Shown: positions 10,653 through 18,759 of the stretch, one piece after another
Numbering within the stretch: the stretch's first letter is position 1
How the letters are laid out: every line of letters begins with the position of its first letter
From: a virus
Reading direction: 5' to 3' (one strand)
Virus record (IMG/VR): IMGVR_UViG_3300033146_000387
Span: 1-35,608 of that record
Length of the DNA: 35,608 nt
Notes under the pieces: model-generated
What the model saw: the letters and a program-made list of their open reading frames with translations, nothing else
Told to the model about the DNA's origin: nothing
Databases searched by the model: none
Made by a program: the position numbers and the translations under genes

Positions 10653-10677
10653 AAAGGATAACAATTTGTTATCCTTT
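10653..10677 (-). terminator. Intrinsic terminator after the gp25-like gene
   Basis: An 11-bp inverted repeat (AAAGGATAACA / TGTTATCCTTT) with a very short loop lies 21 bases behind the gp25-like stop. On the minus strand it runs into TTTTTCAATTT. It ends the tube/baseplate transcription unit just before the gp6-like promoter. Confidence 0.75.
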
Positions 10678-10698
10678 AATAATCTATGATAATATGTA

Positions 10699-11094
10699 TT
10701 ATTGACTAACGACTTTCTTAAATTCTGCCAGAACATTTCTACGTTTTATTATATATGGTATAGTTATAGTTAATTTATTATTGTCGGCATCAACTACTAT
10801 TGACATTTTATTTCGAATTATCATAACTCGGTCATCCCAGTATTCAATACTATCAGCAGTATCTACCATCAATTGTTCTAAATATCCAACATCCATATTA
10901 TCGAAAATTCTTAAACTAAAATCTGAACCAAAACCAATATTAAATAATCTAGTACCTAATGGTGTAGATAATATAGTTTCGATACTTTGATTAATAACAT
11001 CAACATTATATATTTCGCCAACACTCAATGTTTTATTATCAATGTCCATAGTCCATTTATCAGCATATTCTCGTAATGATTCCTGATTAAGCAT
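10699..11094 (-). CDS. gp25: Baseplate wedge subunit gp25
   Basis: The product is 131 residues, matching the T4 gp25 length (132). It carries the gp25/GpW-type signature: ...DVDVINQSIETILSTPLGTRLFNIGFGSDFSLRIFDN in the first half (the PLGTR/FGSDF region corresponds to the conserved EPR-like core of contractile baseplates) and a beta-hairpin LTITIPYIIK at the C-terminus. The motif is shown here only in part: key residues are P-L-G-T-R near 45-49 and G-F-G-S-D near 54-58. In T4 and related contractile systems gp25 joins sheath to baseplate and starts sheath polymerisation. GAGGAA precedes the ATG. It lies between hub genes and the gp6-like wedge gene. Confidence 0.85.
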   Translation of the reverse strand: MLNQESLREYADKWTMDIDNKTLSVGEIYNVDVINQSIETILSTPLGTRLFNIGFGSDFSLRIFDNMDVGYLEQLMVDTADSIEYWDDRVMIIRNKMSIVVDADNNKLTITIPYIIKRRNVLAEFKKVVSQ

Positions 11095-11103
11095 AAGTTC
11101 CTC

Positions 11104-11757
11104 TTATTTTATTTGTACTTGATATTCTACACCATCAACTATTACAGTTTCATTAGTAGATTTAAAATTATCAGTAGCAGTTGTCCTATAAATACCACCA
11201 CCAGAAATTTGAATAGAATCTACTAAATTACTCAACACATTCGGTTCTATTACATTGATATGGTCATATCTCATATTATATATGTAATTAGCTGAAGTTG
11301 TGTCATATGATATATTAGTAATCGCAGAAGTAGTCACATTATCGATATCTACCGCCACATTATGTATTGCTTGTAATAACGTATTATAATTACGTTCCAA
11401 CTCATCCATTCGTTCCTTCATAGCAACCTCAGCATTAGCAATAACATAATTCAATATTTCTTTAGCAACAATCATAAACATTGCTTCTGTACCTGTGAAT
11501 TTATCATCAATATATTCTGTCTGGAATATTGGATTGTCAGGAACACCTCTGCCACTGAAATTACTCACTTTAACATCTGCCGATAGTCCCATATCGGTAT
11601 ACTTGTTATTTAGATCTTCAGCATCGAACGGGTATAGATTTTCACGGCTTTCAACCTTACCATCATTACCAAAATTAACCCAAGCATTATTATTAGTTAC
11701 TTTTTTCAAAGCAGACATTATATTGTCGTATAGTTCATCATCTTTATTTATCAACAT
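11104..11757 (-). CDS. Unrecognised baseplate-region protein
   Basis: The product is 217 residues with no family I recognise. The N-terminal third is hydrophilic (MLINKDDELYDNIMSAL...). A helical region about 85-145 contains AMFMIVAKEILNYVIANAE followed by MKERMDELERNYNTLLQAI, suggesting a helix pair or short coiled coil, and the C-terminus is beta-like and ends VIVDGVEYQVQIK. There is no signal peptide. GAGGAT lies in front of the ATG. Its position between the gp5-like spike and gp25 genes implies a baseplate or hub-associated role, but that is context only. It is not obviously gp28 or gp51. Confidence 0.6.
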   Translation of the reverse strand: MLINKDDELYDNIMSALKKVTNNNAWVNFGNDGKVESRENLYPFDAEDLNNKYTDMGLSADVKVSNFSGRGVPDNPIFQTEYIDDKFTGTEAMFMIVAKEILNYVIANAEVAMKERMDELERNYNTLLQAIHNVAVDIDNVTTSAITNISYDTTSANYIYNMRYDHINVIEPNVLSNLVDSIQISGGGIYRTTATDNFKSTNETVIVDGVEYQVQIK

Positions 11758-11773
11758 CTATATATCCTCTTTA

Positions 11774-12565
11774 TTATAAACCTGGAGCACACTTTTGTCC
11801 ATTCAAAATAATACCCATCAGAGGACACACGCCACCAGGGGCAGCAATATATGGTCCTTGTCCGTTAGGTATAGTGAAACTACCATCATCAGTTAAGAAT
11901 CCTGTAGGGTGTTCTGTATCAACATTACCAGTAACAGCACTAATATGTATTCCTGTACTATCTACAGTAACAGTATTACCACTAAAATGCTCAATAACAA
12001 TAGCATCATTTTGCATATTTATAGTATTACCATTAGGTTGGGATATATCTATCTCCCCATCATCAAAATATATTTTAGAACCGCCAGCGTGTTCAAACAC
12101 AGCACTTCTATTAACTAAATTGATTTCTGCTTTATCTCCATTATCTGTTTCAAAAAATATTAAATTATTAGGATAATTAACATCTTTATTAGTTGGTAGT
12201 TGATTTTTATTCAGAACCTTAGTACTGTATATAGGTAAATTAATTTCACCTGAATCAAATCTAACAGACACCATAGTACCAATACGAGGAACAATAAATG
12301 ATCCTTTTAAACTACCTACAAACGAAAATTCAGGAATAGCCCATGGTAATTGATTTGTAGGTATATGTTCATCAAATACAGAATACACCATAATACGACA
12401 TCTTCCTAATTTCTCAGGATCCATATTATCAACTACACGACCAACATACATATTACCTTCGTCGCCTTCATAATTATATCTATCTAGAAAATCATTTAAT
12501 ATAAAATTTATATCAGATGATAAATCTTGTTTGATATTAACTGTATGGTCCATTGTACTACTCAT
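11774..12565 (-). CDS. gp5: Baseplate central spike, gp5/VgrG-like without lysozyme domain
   Basis: The product is 263 residues. About 35-115 resembles the gp5 N-terminal OB fold: NMYVGRVVDNMDPEKLGRCRI, a phrase typical of gp5/VgrG (GRV-x-D-N-x-DP-x-x-xGR), followed by W-AIPEFSF and PRIGTMVSVRF. About 125-230 is a run of short beta repeats (VFEHAGGSKIYFDDG, INMQNDAIVIEHFSGNTVTVDSTGIHIS), like the C-terminal triple-stranded beta-helix of gp5. The T4 lysozyme domain, inserted between these parts in T4 gp5 (575 residues), is absent. The C-terminal end carries two cysteines. Its start overlaps the gp27-like stop (TAATG), and gp27 is the direct structural partner of gp5 in the T4 hub. Confidence 0.8.
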   Translation of the reverse strand: MSSTMDHTVNIKQDLSSDINFILNDFLDRYNYEGDEGNMYVGRVVDNMDPEKLGRCRIMVYSVFDEHIPTNQLPWAIPEFSFVGSLKGSFIVPRIGTMVSVRFDSGEINLPIYSTKVLNKNQLPTNKDVNYPNNLIFFETDNGDKAEINLVNRSAVFEHAGGSKIYFDDGEIDISQPNGNTINMQNDAIVIEHFSGNTVTVDSTGIHISAVTGNVDTEHPTGFLTDDGSFTIPNGQGPYIAAPGGVCPLMGIILNGQKCAPGL

Positions 12566-13770
12566 TACATCACCTTTGGATTAATATAGTTAGAAACATT
12601 TTTATTTATTCCACCACGACAAAGTAGTATACGTTTAGCATATCCAACTTGACTCATCAAGTTATGGGTTATTGTAGCAACTACATAATCTCCAGAGTAT
12701 GGTTCCGCTATACCATCACCTAATGTTGATGATAAATTTAAATCCACTTTATCAAATAGTGTAACTTCAGTTGAAGTATTTATATTTAATGCTATAGTGT
12801 TAGAAAATATATTATATCTCAGATACTCATTCTGAACTTTACCCTTATATATTGTATTCTGTAATCGTTTATCTACAACTATACCAACATTATTACTAAA
12901 TACAGGTAATCCATCATAAGAAATATCTCTATTAACAAAATCTGTTGTTTCTTTATACGAATCTATTTCTTCTGTAATATAATCAATACCATTATAATAT
13001 GCATACCACCCACCATAACTAGATATATTATTATAAATTTCTGTAACATTCAAAATATCATAACTATCATAATACATATATAACGCATCATCAGGAAGTA
13101 ATACAGGATTTTGAACTCTTTCTCTATTTAATACCGCATTAAATTTAGGAGGCATAGCATTTTTAATATTATATGACGTGTAATTCATAGTACCATTTAA
13201 AGATGTATACACAAACACACCATCATTAGGAATATATGATCTACTCGATACATGTTTTAAAAATTGATAATTATTACTATTTTGGTGCCACGTAATATTG
13301 TCTACTCCTGAAATATCATTTTTGAATTTTAATCCCATTTTATTAGAAATTATACGAATAACAGAATCTGACGACCCTGTATATGCATTTCTTGAGAATG
13401 GAGCAAACGTGTTATTTGATGCCAGGTATCCAACTAAACTAAATATATTAGAAGTATTACCATATGAATCTGATATAGCTTTAAACGAACTAATAATGAA
13501 CGCAGCATGAACTTCATTACCTTCGATACCTAAATCATTATTAAATGTGAGATGTATCACATCTTTATCCATTATAGGATGTAAATCTAAAAACCCACCA
13601 TTATCAGTGAGTGTCATTTCTAATTTAGGCAATAACGTAATAATACTCTCAGTCACCGTCACGCTTAAAATATTTTCCATATTGATAACAAACGCAGTTT
13701 CTGGTGTAGGGAGAGTATCTTTATCATGATTCATCATAACACTTAATTGATAGTCTTGGGATAATGCCAT
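12565..13770 (-). CDS. gp27: Baseplate hub protein, gp27-like
   Basis: The product is 401 residues, close to T4 gp27 (391). The assignment rests on length, beta-rich composition and strict coupling to the gp5-like gene, plus an overall gp27/gp44/GpD-like pattern: an N-terminal VINMENILSVTVTESIITLLPKLEMTLTD strand region, a central segment with SSDSVIRIISNKMGLKF (a helix typical of the hub fold), and a C-terminal domain ending GDYVVATITHNLMSQVGYAKRILLCRGG, in which a shape like DYVV-x-x-I-x-H is usual for this superfamily. In T4 the gp27 trimer is the torus that adapts the sixfold tube to the threefold spike. Start TAATG overlaps the gp53-like stop. Confidence 0.7.
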   Translation of the reverse strand: MALSQDYQLSVMMNHDKDTLPTPETAFVINMENILSVTVTESIITLLPKLEMTLTDNGGFLDLHPIMDKDVIHLTFNNDLGIEGNEVHAAFIISSFKAISDSYGNTSNIFSLVGYLASNNTFAPFSRNAYTGSSDSVIRIISNKMGLKFKNDISGVDNITWHQNSNNYQFLKHVSSRSYIPNDGVFVYTSLNGTMNYTSYNIKNAMPPKFNAVLNRERVQNPVLLPDDALYMYYDSYDILNVTEIYNNISSYGGWYAYYNGIDYITEEIDSYKETTDFVNRDISYDGLPVFSNNVGIVVDKRLQNTIYKGKVQNEYLRYNIFSNTIALNINTSTEVTLFDKVDLNLSSTLGDGIAEPYSGDYVVATITHNLMSQVGYAKRILLCRGGINKNVSNYINPKVM

Positions 13771-14102
13771 TATGTTCTTCTCATTCTTTTAATTGCCGCA
13801 TAATAATTTTCAATATCCACTAAATCTGGAACAACAATATCGTCACCTATACTCATATCATTCCACACATCATCGATTTGATTAACCTTACACAAAATCC
13901 ACCAATATTTACTAGAATTATATATTCTATATGATAATATATCGGGTCTACCAATATCACCATATTGTATAGTATTAAATGATACAGGTTTAGTTAGCAT
14001 GAACAAATCCCAACCACTCAATAATAAATCCCATTCTAAATTATCAGTCGCATTTTGCGTTTTATCTAAAAATGTAGTTCTATCAAATTTATTAAATAAC
14101 AT
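13770..14102 (-). CDS. gp53: Baseplate wedge protein, gp53/LysM-like
   Basis: The product is 110 residues, shorter than T4 gp53 (196). The core DILSYRIYNSSKYWWILCKVNQIDDVWNDMSIGDDIVVPD holds the pattern typical of gp53 and related LysM-like baseplate proteins: Y-x-x-Y/S-x-x-W-W-I at about 57-69, N near 74, D-x-x-x-D-M/x-x-G about 79-88, and V/I-P near 92. Such proteins bridge wedges and hub in T4 and in Mu/P2-type baseplates. AGGAT precedes the ATG. It lies between the gp48-like and gp27-like genes, consistent with baseplate assembly. Confidence 0.75.
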   Translation of the reverse strand: MLFNKFDRTTFLDKTQNATDNLEWDLLLSGWDLFMLTKPVSFNTIQYGDIGRPDILSYRIYNSSKYWWILCKVNQIDDVWNDMSIGDDIVVPDLVDIENYYAAIKRMRRT

Positions 14103-14113
14103 ATTATATCCTA

Positions 14114-15115
14114 CTAATTAGGTGTTTTAGGTGTCTTTTTCTTTTTTACGGGAATTTTATCGGTATTAGATTCGATAACTTCACCATTAGAAATAATACT
14201 AACAGTACCTACGTTCTTTGTACCTTCCATACCTGTACTATTAATACCATTTATGATTCTTCTAGTAGTCAATGTTAAATCTATATCAACATACAAAGGA
14301 CCATTAATTGTATTCTCCTGAGAAAATGTAAAATTAATATCCGTTAATACCATATCTTCATGATGAAAGATTCTCCCGATATCCACTTTTAATGGTGGAG
14401 GTGATACTTTTAATGAAAATGCATCAGAGATACCTTCTAAATATTCATCAGCAGCAGCTAATGCTATTTGGAATGAATTTTCTGCCACAAGTTTAGCAGC
14501 AGCACCTACTTTTGGTAATCCTGATTTATCATTAAAATCTTTTTGGTCTTGTTCCGCACGAGATATAGAACCCGTATTTAATGTTTCGATACCTTTATCT
14601 ATTGTGCCTTCGAACGATTTAAGTTTCTCTTCAAACGTGCCTGTCATAGCAGTACAGAACATTAATAATAATCTAGTAGCTAATAATGGTAAACCATCTC
14701 CATTCACATCAATTATTCTCATTTTAGGAGTAACAGTTAAGTATCCACTTCTCTTCCAGTATTTTTTACTTTTATATACAGCACCCATTTCTCCACCACC
14801 AGCAGCAACAAACACATCACCCAGTATACCTAAATTTATTAATGACAAAGGAGTTTGGATAGTTTCCCATTCAGAACTAAGACTATATGAAAATTCATTA
14901 GTCATAACACCAGTAATAATTTTATTCATCTCCGCAAATTTTTCTTTAATAAGATCGTCATCTTGTGCTCTATTCCACGCGGACCATTTAGAAAGATTAG
15001 GTCTGATAGTTATTAAATTAAAGCCTAACGCAGAACCATAAGCATTATAACCAACTTGTCCATTTTTAACAACGTTCCATATATTTTTATCTATTACACT
15101 ATTATTTAAATTCAT
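14114..15115 (-). CDS. gp48: Baseplate tail-tube cap protein, gp48-like
   Basis: The product is 333 residues (T4 gp48 has 364). The C-terminal part (about 235-300) has a tube-fold signature: VDIGRIFHHEDMVLTDINFTF then GPLYVDIDLTLTTRR, which resembles the end of T4 gp48, where a GP-x-Y-x-D strand follows an S-x-Q-x-T segment. A central glycine-rich stretch (about 100-115, VFVAAGGGEMGA) and a Lys/Thr/Pro tail (KKKKTPKTPN) are also visible. In T4, gp48 caps the hub and starts the tail tube together with gp54. The ATG overlaps the tape-measure stop (ATGA), with AGAGG in front. Exact T4 equivalence (gp48 versus gp54) is uncertain. Confidence 0.6.
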   Translation of the reverse strand: MNLNNSVIDKNIWNVVKNGQVGYNAYGSALGFNLITIRPNLSKWSAWNRAQDDDLIKEKFAEMNKIITGVMTNEFSYSLSSEWETIQTPLSLINLGILGDVFVAAGGGEMGAVYKSKKYWKRSGYLTVTPKMRIIDVNGDGLPLLATRLLLMFCTAMTGTFEEKLKSFEGTIDKGIETLNTGSISRAEQDQKDFNDKSGLPKVGAAAKLVAENSFQIALAAADEYLEGISDAFSLKVSPPPLKVDIGRIFHHEDMVLTDINFTFSQENTINGPLYVDIDLTLTTRRIINGINSTGMEGTKNVGTVSIISNGEVIESNTDKIPVKKKKTPKTPN

Positions 15116-16974
15116 AAATTACCTCTTGGACTTCCTAAATTTGCAGGAGCAGGTCTATTAGTTGGCATCTTTATATTATCCTTCATTTGTTTACCGAAAG
15201 CGGCAGCTAAATTCTCTATATCTTGAGGCATCAATACCACGCTTATAGGCGAATTATTCTGGGGCTTCCTACCAATACTTCCTTGAGGTAGATTTGTGTC
15301 AGATAATCCAGCAGAACTTATAGGCATAGGAGTTAACGCATCTGCCTCAGTAACTTCAGGACTATCACTAGACATCCCAACACCTGATTGAATTTTAGCA
15401 TATTCAAGACCTTTAGGTTCAATGTGCCACGTTTCCCAACCTTTTTTTCCTTTTTTAACAGGTCTATGGAAGTTCCACTTATCTAGTAATCCTAAATCAG
15501 CCATTTCATTGGCTTCTCTAGAATTAATATCTAACGCGTATCCATAATTATGCATTGATTTTCCTGGATTAGCCACAGGTGCGGGATGTTTTCCTGCTGC
15601 TAAATCTTTTCGATATTGTTTATATAATTTACGTTGATATTCTACATCCCTATAGCCAGAATTAATTTGTACTCGTCTATTAGGTTTGAGTGAATGATAT
15701 TCATTGACCATTCCTGTGAAGTTGTGCCAAACGTCTGAACGTATACCCTTCAAATTAATAGAATCCTTAGCTTTATAATACGCATCATCAGAGGGTGGTC
15801 TGTCACCAGATGGGTTAGATGGATCATAATTATCACTAAACACATCAGCTATAGATGGCATACCTGTGGTAGAAATAGACCTTGGTTTAGTACCATAACT
15901 AGTTATAGAATCTGCTTCTTCTATTTCTGCCGCATCAATATATTGATCAAACAATTCTTCATCAGCTATAGTATTGGCAGAAACTCCATTCTTTTTTCTG
16001 TATTTTATATATGCTTTTTGTTGCTTAGGAGTTAATGCTGAAATACGTCTACTTAATTTTGCTGATTGCTTCTTAGCTAATCCTGCATTATTTTTACGTT
16101 TTTTGATATCTCCACTCAATTTACCTTTGATGAATGGCATTTTATTTAATGCCACCATGAATCCTATAAACATTCTAGAAAACTTATCACCAATAAATTT
16201 TCCTAAATCCATAAGGTTCTCACCTAAGCCTTTAAATCCTCCCATAATTTTATCGCCAAATGAAGAAAATTTATCACCAATTCCAGTAAATGTTTTTTCC
16301 ATCCACGGGAATTTTTTCTCTAAATAATCTTTAATCTTTCCAGCAAAATCTAACGCTTTTACTATAAGAAATGCTGTACGTATCCATTTAAACCAATTAG
16401 TAGTTTTCTTATTATGTTCTCGTTGATCATCCATCATTGTAGCTATTTGAGAACTAATTAATGATAATTGAATAACAGTTTCAGTACCAGTATCTTCTTT
16501 TTTAAAAGAAGATGCCTTTACTGCTGTTTTAACAGAAGATTTATCTAATCCTGTTTTTTGAGACAAATATTTATTCTGATCTTTCTTTTCTTTATCTAGA
16601 TCTCTACTACTTTTGCGTGTTGTTGATGTACGACGTTTAGTTTCTTTAGTCTCACGTGCAGCAGGTTTATATTTAGTAGATTTTAATATATCTTTTATAT
16701 ATTTATCACCTTTAGAACCTGTTTGTTTAGCCAACACTTTCAGCATATTTTCTTGAAGTTTAACTAATGTAGTAACGTGTTTATCTATGGACGCAACACT
16801 TTTGTCCATAGATTTTATAGTAGACAACTGTTGTTTCTGAATTGTCAATACTGCGTTCATACTAGTCTGTAATACAGAACTAATACCACCCACAGTATCT
16901 TTAATCTGATCATTGTTACCTTTAATAAATTGGTCTACACGTACACCATTTAAAAATTCATTATCTTTAGCCAT
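15112..16974 (-). CDS. gp29: Tape measure/hub protein (gp29-like) with M15 peptidase domain
   Basis: The product is 620 residues (T4 gp29 has 590). About 1-85 is helical with a heptad-like pattern. About 100-150 is very Lys/Ser/Thr-rich. About 195-300 is a hydrophobic-amphipathic stretch (FKWIRTAFLIVKALDFAGKI, MIGGFKGLGENLMDLGKFIG-like segments) typical of tape measures. About 420-525 is an M15 (VanY/L-Ala-D-Glu) peptidase: NSGYRDVEYQRKLY, SMHNYGYALDI with H475 and D482, and TWHIEP with H517, giving the zinc triad H-x6-D...WH. Such a domain would cut peptide bridges in peptidoglycan during DNA entry. It ends with a flexible tail. Length suggests a tail roughly like that of T4. It sits between the gp26-like/chaperone region and the tube-cap gene, the usual place for a tape measure. 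Confidence 0.75.
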   Translation of the reverse strand: MAKDNEFLNGVRVDQFIKGNNDQIKDTVGGISSVLQTSMNAVLTIQKQQLSTIKSMDKSVASIDKHVTTLVKLQENMLKVLAKQTGSKGDKYIKDILKSTKYKPAARETKETKRRTSTTRKSSRDLDKEKKDQNKYLSQKTGLDKSSVKTAVKASSFKKEDTGTETVIQLSLISSQIATMMDDQREHNKKTTNWFKWIRTAFLIVKALDFAGKIKDYLEKKFPWMEKTFTGIGDKFSSFGDKIMGGFKGLGENLMDLGKFIGDKFSRMFIGFMVALNKMPFIKGKLSGDIKKRKNNAGLAKKQSAKLSRRISALTPKQQKAYIKYRKKNGVSANTIADEELFDQYIDAAEIEEADSITSYGTKPRSISTTGMPSIADVFSDNYDPSNPSGDRPPSDDAYYKAKDSINLKGIRSDVWHNFTGMVNEYHSLKPNRRVQINSGYRDVEYQRKLYKQYRKDLAAGKHPAPVANPGKSMHNYGYALDINSREANEMADLGLLDKWNFHRPVKKGKKGWETWHIEPKGLEYAKIQSGVGMSSDSPEVTEADALTPMPISSAGLSDTNLPQGSIGRKPQNNSPISVVLMPQDIENLAAAFGKQMKDNIKMPTNRPAPANLGSPRGNL

Positions 16975-16977
16975 TCA

Positions 16978-17181
16978 TCATCCACGGTTAGCTGGTTTAT
17001 TATCTGTAGAATTCATCTGTGCTATATTAGCTCCTAAATTAGAAATAGACATTCTACCTTTTTGTGCTTGCATTTCATCACTCTCGCGTTTACGTTCTTC
17101 AACCAAACGTTCAAATAACCAAACAAATTCATAATATTCCATTTGATTATACTCAAATGGAATATTAAGAGCATAGCTCAT
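16978..17181 (-). CDS. Small protein, possible tail-assembly chaperone extension
   Basis: The open frame gives 67 residues from the ATG at 17181 (MSYALNIPFEYNQMEYYEFV...). The segment PFEYNQMEYYEFVWLFERLVEERKRE resembles in style the short chaperone proteins before tape-measure genes, such as P2 gpE, which have a Leu/Glu/Trp-rich single helix. Unlike nearly all neighbours, its ATG has no good Shine-Dalgarno sequence. The frame is open upstream to 17253, across the stop of the gp26-like gene, and the extra codons read LKLNDVLELEFQ, which looks like protein. It may therefore be made as a +1 (or -2) frameshift extension of the upstream gene rather than alone. The stop lies a few bases before the tape-measure ATG. 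Confidence 0.55.
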   Translation of the reverse strand: MSYALNIPFEYNQMEYYEFVWLFERLVEERKRESDEMQAQKGRMSISNLGANIAQMNSTDNKPANRG

Positions 17182-17203
17182 TTGAAATTCTAATTCCAGA
17201 ACA

Positions 17204-17253
17204 TCATTTAGTTTTAGTTCTGGGAAGAAAGAAATCGGGCTGAAAGGTAATCC
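17204..17253 (-). promoter_or_regulatory. Possible programmed +1 frameshift window
   Basis: The zero frame ends at the TGA at 17206-17204, while the +1 frame is open from just after a TAG at 17256-17254 and runs without a stop into the 67-residue frame. A shift anywhere in this window would fuse the gp26-like protein to it. CTT CCC A is a possible +1 site. No slippery site is proven. Confidence 0.3.
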
Positions 17254-18121
17254 CTAACTGGGATTCACCTCCACACTCTTCACAAGTCACATTCATAAAT
17301 GGTTTAATACCAACAGTAGTATCTTGAAGTCTTGTAGTTAGTGCGGCAAAATCGCCTGGATTCATATCTAATACATAGTTATATTTCTTTAAAGGATCCA
17401 TGGCAACACCATTAACTAGTTCAATCATAAACGATAATGCCAATAGTTCGTCATCAATTCCGTCACCAGAATTATCAAACAATGAGCTATATCTATTAAT
17501 GAATGAAGTTGTTGCTATTTCATCTTTAATCTGTAGCAATTTAACTTTAATAGTATCACCACTACTTAATTTAATAATCTCATCTGGATCGTAATCATCT
17601 GATAGATAATCGATCTCAATATTATCAATATCAAAATGATATGATGATTCTTTATCACACAAATTACACGTAAATCCAACTACATAATTATTATCTCTAA
17701 AAGAATTGGCTCTTAGCCATAATAATAAATACATTTTATCTGCTGAATATATTTCATTAACATCTATACCACGAACACATTTACGTAATATATCATTAAC
17801 AACGCTATCAGCGTTATACTCATTGATTGATGTTAATTTTTTAATCTCTAAAACTTTTAACGGTCTTGCTGTAATTTGTGTTCCTTCAGGATATAATCTA
17901 TACTTAGTTGGTATATCAATTATATCCCAGTAGTTTACATTAGTATCTGGTTTAATATTAACACCAATATTATCAACAGTATTGGCATCATTAATTGTTG
18001 GTACATTACCAACAGGTTGTTGCTGTTGTGCTTGTGCTTGCATTTCTGCCATCAATTTCATCATTTTTTGTTCTGATTCTATTGACGGATCCACAGAATC
18101 ATTAACATCTTCCATTTTCAT
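17204..18121 (-). CDS. gp26: Baseplate hub assembly protein, gp26-like (T4_baseplate family)
   Basis: The product is 305 residues (T4 gp26 has 208). About 1-60 is Gln/Met-rich and low in complexity (AQAQQQQPVG). From about 65 the family-like part starts with IPTKYRLYPEGTQITARPLKVLEIKKL. Two Cys-x2-Cys pairs, FTCNLCDKES (about 165) and VTCEECGGES (about 280), suggest a zinc-binding knuckle, as in the T4-baseplate family found before the tape measure in many T4-like phages. In T4, gp26 is needed for hub assembly. GAGGAAAT precedes the ATG. Being next to the tape measure it could also act as its chaperone. The assignment to gp26 rather than another family member is moderate. Confidence 0.6.
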   Translation of the reverse strand: MKMEDVNDSVDPSIESEQKMMKLMAEMQAQAQQQQPVGNVPTINDANTVDNIGVNIKPDTNVNYWDIIDIPTKYRLYPEGTQITARPLKVLEIKKLTSINEYNADSVVNDILRKCVRGIDVNEIYSADKMYLLLWLRANSFRDNNYVVGFTCNLCDKESSYHFDIDNIEIDYLSDDYDPDEIIKLSSGDTIKVKLLQIKDEIATTSFINRYSSLFDNSGDGIDDELLALSFMIELVNGVAMDPLKKYNYVLDMNPGDFAALTTRLQDTTVGIKPFMNVTCEECGGESQLGITFQPDFFLPRTKTK

Positions 18122-18153
18122 AAATAATTTCCTCTATTTTAATAAACATATTT

Positions 18154-18741
18154 CTATTTAAATGAATTTTTACTAAACTTAAACGAGCGTTGTTTTCCTA
18201 ACGTACGCTCTTGATTTCTCTCACTTATTAAATGGTCTGTACCAAATGTAAGAGAATATTTAATTGCGTCATTAGAATCATATGTAAGCGATAACGAATC
18301 ATATCCTAGAAAAAATATATCTTTAGCTATATATATATTTATAGGATTTTTCATGCTATCCATTATGTATATATACATATCACCAATCCTGCTATCAACA
18401 GGAGCAACGTGTAATCCATCCTTAGTGACAGTCTCTGTGAGATGTCTAATAAAATCACCAACACTACCATATATATCTTCTTCTAATGTTACTTTAATAT
18501 CTAACGGCTGTTCTTTATTAAGAACAGGGAACGAATACTGTGTTGCTCCGTAATTAATACTAGATCTACTAAAAGAATACGTAGGTATATCTACCCCTAT
18601 AATATTCATAGAGAATATATCAGCTTCCAAATTCATATGTTTTTCATTAAAAACAAATTCAACGAAAAAATTATAAGAATTTATTATACTTTTATACTCG
18701 TGAAACAGTCTTATATCACCCGAACGTTCTTTACTAAACAC
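18154..18741 (-). CDS. Second tail-tube-fold protein (gp19 paralogue or gp54-like)
   Basis: The product is 195 residues, starting with GTG preceded by a strong GGGAGG. Its C-terminal part matches the tube protein encoded just upstream: here LSLTYDSNDAIKYSLTFGTDH, there ASMSYDGNEAVKYDVTFQYDY. The N-terminal pattern of strands (IGVDIPTYSFSRSSINYG, then KVTLEEDIYG) also follows the gp19 layout. Tube-like domains occur in T4 gp19, gp48 and gp54, so it is probably the tube initiator (gp54 role) or a terminal ring subunit. It is shorter than T4 gp54 (320). The gene lies 18 bases after the gp19 stop in the same transcript. Confidence 0.65.
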   Translation of the reverse strand: MFSKERSGDIRLFHEYKSIINSYNFFVEFVFNEKHMNLEADIFSMNIIGVDIPTYSFSRSSINYGATQYSFPVLNKEQPLDIKVTLEEDIYGSVGDFIRHLTETVTKDGLHVAPVDSRIGDMYIYIMDSMKNPINIYIAKDIFFLGYDSLSLTYDSNDAIKYSLTFGTDHLISERNQERTLGKQRSFKFSKNSFK

Positions 18742-18759
18742 AGTATCCTCCCTTAATAA

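Noticed and set aside
12777-12784. TATAAATA with full flanks inside the gp27-like gene
   Set aside because: It is more than 200 bases from the next gene start and inside coding sequence; probably chance in AT-rich DNA, though it could be a weak promoter for the gp5-like gene.
14604-15041. Plus-strand 145-codon open frame
   Set aside because: Antisense to the gp48-like gene, with no ribosome site and no recognisable protein.
18336-18343. TATAAATA inside the second tube-fold gene
   Set aside because: Flanking bases differ from the intergenic set and it is far from any start codon.
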